NCBI GenBank assembly: GCA_900552545.1
Contig: USAL01000011.1
Coordinates: forward strand, 1 to 31,276
Length of the DNA stretch: 31,276 nt
Direction: 5' to 3'
Origin: an uncultured Sutterella sp.
GTDB taxonomy: Bacteria > Pseudomonadota > Gammaproteobacteria > Burkholderiales > Burkholderiaceae_F
The position numbers were made by a program, and so were the translations under genes. This document shows, piece after piece, positions 27,185 to 31,276 of this stretch. A model generated the notes under the pieces. The model was given only the letters and a program-made list of their open reading frames with translations, was not told where the DNA came from and ran no database searches. The number at the start of each line of letters is the position of its first letter. Position 1 is the first letter of the stretch.

Positions 27185-27204
27185 TTTGAAACGATCATTT
27201 CAAA
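27185..27204. repeat. Inverted repeat in the permease promoter region, possible operator
   Basis: TTTGAAA (27185-27191) and TTTCAAA (27198-27204) are perfect inverted copies, 6 nt apart, 64 to 83 nt upstream of the permease start. This is the size and symmetry of a dimeric regulator site. Confidence 0.4.
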
Positions 27205-27294
27205 ACACCTTCCTGTCGGCGGCAGCGGCCTTGAGCGGCCGGACGGTCCTTCAGAAACGAGGAACCGTGAGGTTGTATCGTAAACCATTCATTC

Positions 27295-27329
27295 TTCGAG
27301 GGGTATTTTGGAAAATACCGAGCCTCGAA
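27295..27329. repeat. Strong hairpin between the rRNA operon and the permease gene
   Basis: TTCGAGG-GGTATTTT-GG-AAAATACC-GAG-CCTCGAA: two perfect stems (7 and 8 bp) joined by a 3-nt bulge. There is no T-run on either strand, so it is not a normal terminator. Confidence 0.6.
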
Positions 27330-27360
27330 AGGCGAAGGACATTTTTAAAAAACACTCATG

Positions 27361-27398
27361 AAAAAACCCTCGGCCGCGCATGCAGTCGAGGGTTTTTT
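27361..27398 (-). terminator. Terminator of the rRNA operon
   Basis: AAAAAACCCTCG (27361-27372) pairs with CGAGGGTTTTTT (27387-27398). The A/T runs on both sides let it work in both directions. It lies just after the 5S gene. Confidence 0.9.
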
Positions 27399-27409
27399 GA
27401 ATGGAAGAG

Positions 27410-27525
27410 CCTGACGGTGACCTACTTTCACTGGAAATACAACCAACTATCATCGGCCCAGAAGCGTTTCACTGTCCTGTTCGGAATGGGAAGGAGTGGG
27501 ACCACTTCGGTATGGCCATCAGGCA
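27410..27525 (-). rRNA. rrf: 5S ribosomal RNA
   Basis: The minus strand reads TGCCTGATGGCC at the 5' end, then the conserved 'GGTCCCACTCC' and 'CCATTCCGAACAGG' segments, 'GTGAAACGCTTC' and a 3' end GTCAGGC that pairs with the 5' end. Ends are estimated to within a few bases. Confidence 0.93.
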
Positions 27526-27679
27526 AAGGCTTTGAAGGCTTCAGACGAAGGCGTCTGAATCTTCGAATTCTTTGAGAAATGAAGTATTGCGTCGGGCTGT
27601 GAGTTGTACTCATCAGCTGCTTCGCTTCAATCCAGTTCACTGTCGAGGTCTTCTTGCAGACTTCAAGCAGCACGGTTAT

Positions 27680-30566
<2,887 letters not shown>

Positions 30567-30761
30567 ATAACCCTGCAGCCTTTTGCCTGCAAAGTTTCAC
30601 GTGACCGTTTTAGTAACGTGCTGTTCTCTTGAAATCTCGATTCAGTTTTGCTGAATTGAAACTCGATGAATGCAATCACAACCCGTTCCAATCGCTTTAT
30701 CGAACTTTCCGAGTCTCATCAACTCCAAAAGCTCAGCGATTGAACGCTTTACTTCATTTCC

Positions 30762-30776
30762 AAATTTTTAAAGAAC
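30762..30776 (-). promoter_or_regulatory. boxA-like antitermination site in the 16S-23S spacer
   Basis: The minus strand reads GTTCTTTAAAAATTTG between tRNA-Ala and 23S, matching the boxA core (TGCTCTTTAA) bound by NusB/NusE during rRNA antitermination. Confidence 0.5.
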
Positions 30777-30839
30777 TTGTTCAAACGAAACCGTTTGAAT
30801 TAAAAACTCCGTTCTTCACGAAGCTCTTAAGTCAAACTT

Positions 30840-30915
30840 TGGTGGAGACTAACGGGATCGAACCGTTGACCCCCTGCTTGCAAAGCAGGTGCTCTCCCAG
30901 CTGAGCTAAGCCCCC
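30840..30915 (-). tRNA. tRNA-Ala (TGC anticodon)
   Basis: The minus strand gives GGGGGCT at the 5' end, 'TAGCTCAGCTGGGAGAGC' D-arm, anticodon loop TTTGCAA (anticodon TGC), T-arm 'ACGGTTCGATCCCGT' and encoded CCA. Two G-T wobbles occur in the acceptor stem. Confidence 0.97.
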
Positions 30916-30928
30916 GACTCGTTTATCG

Positions 30929-31005
30929 TGGTGGGTCTTGATGGACTCGAACCATCGACCCCCGCCTTATCAAGACGATGCTCTAACCAACTGAGCTAAA
31001 GACCC
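30929..31005 (-). tRNA. tRNA-Ile (GAT anticodon)
   Basis: The minus strand shows GGGTCTT/AAGACCC acceptor stem, 'TAGCTCAGTTGGTTAGAGC', anticodon loop TTGATAA (anticodon GAT), T-arm 'ATGGTTCGAGTCCAT', discriminator A and encoded CCA. It sits 13 nt before tRNA-Ala, as in typical rRNA spacers. Confidence 0.97.
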
Positions 31006-31092
31006 GACCGTTTTCTTGTTGTCTCTTCGTTTGCTTTTTCAACAACCAACCGATAAGTGTGAACGCCGAGCCGGATCGGTCCGACTCTCTTG

Positions 31093-31276
<184 letters not shown>

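Overview
The window reads as a chromosomal segment of a GC-rich betaproteobacterium. The best guess is Burkholderiales, family Sutterellaceae (Sutterella/Parasutterella-like). This rests on the order yhbY | rlmE-ftsH-folP-glmM, the protein flavour, and an rRNA operon with tRNA-Ile and tRNA-Ala in the 16S-23S spacer. No database was searched, so the taxon is an inference.

Left part (1-17.9 kb). The window opens with the end of a dTDP-rhamnose operon (rfbD 3' end, rfbB) closed by a two-way terminator. A minus-strand block follows: alaS with a small TusA-like gene behind it, then the conserved cluster rlmE-ftsH-folP-glmM, with yhbY divergent from rlmE. Next on the plus strand is a Pit-type phosphate transporter fused to a PhoU-like C-terminal domain, preceded by two PHO-box-like direct repeats. 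A phosphoglycolate-phosphatase-like HAD gene comes after it. Low-molecular-weight tyrosine phosphatase and uvrB lie on the minus strand.

Middle part (17.9-24.6 kb). An aspartate/aromatic aminotransferase with a strong terminator is followed by tRNA-Asn, which has its own promoter and terminator. Then comes a tight three-gene operon bounded by terminators: a TagD-like glycerol-3-phosphate cytidylyltransferase, a TagB/TagF-like CDP-glycerol glycerophosphotransferase with an N-terminal membrane segment, and a 956-residue membrane protein. That last protein joins a YidC/Oxa1-like domain to a polytopic membrane region and a periplasmic LtaS/EptA-like (alkaline phosphatase superfamily) domain. This is the most unusual system in the window. 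It looks like a teichoic-acid-style glycerophosphate pathway in a Gram-negative, but its product is unknown.

Right part (24.6-31.3 kb). A BASS-family transporter has a long leader that may be structured. A TauE/SafE-family permease lies on the opposite strand. The remainder is a minus-strand rRNA operon read 16S (3' end only), tRNA-Ile, tRNA-Ala, 23S, 5S, terminator. A perfect 15-bp processing stem brackets the 23S gene. No CRISPR array, prophage or intact insertion sequence was seen.
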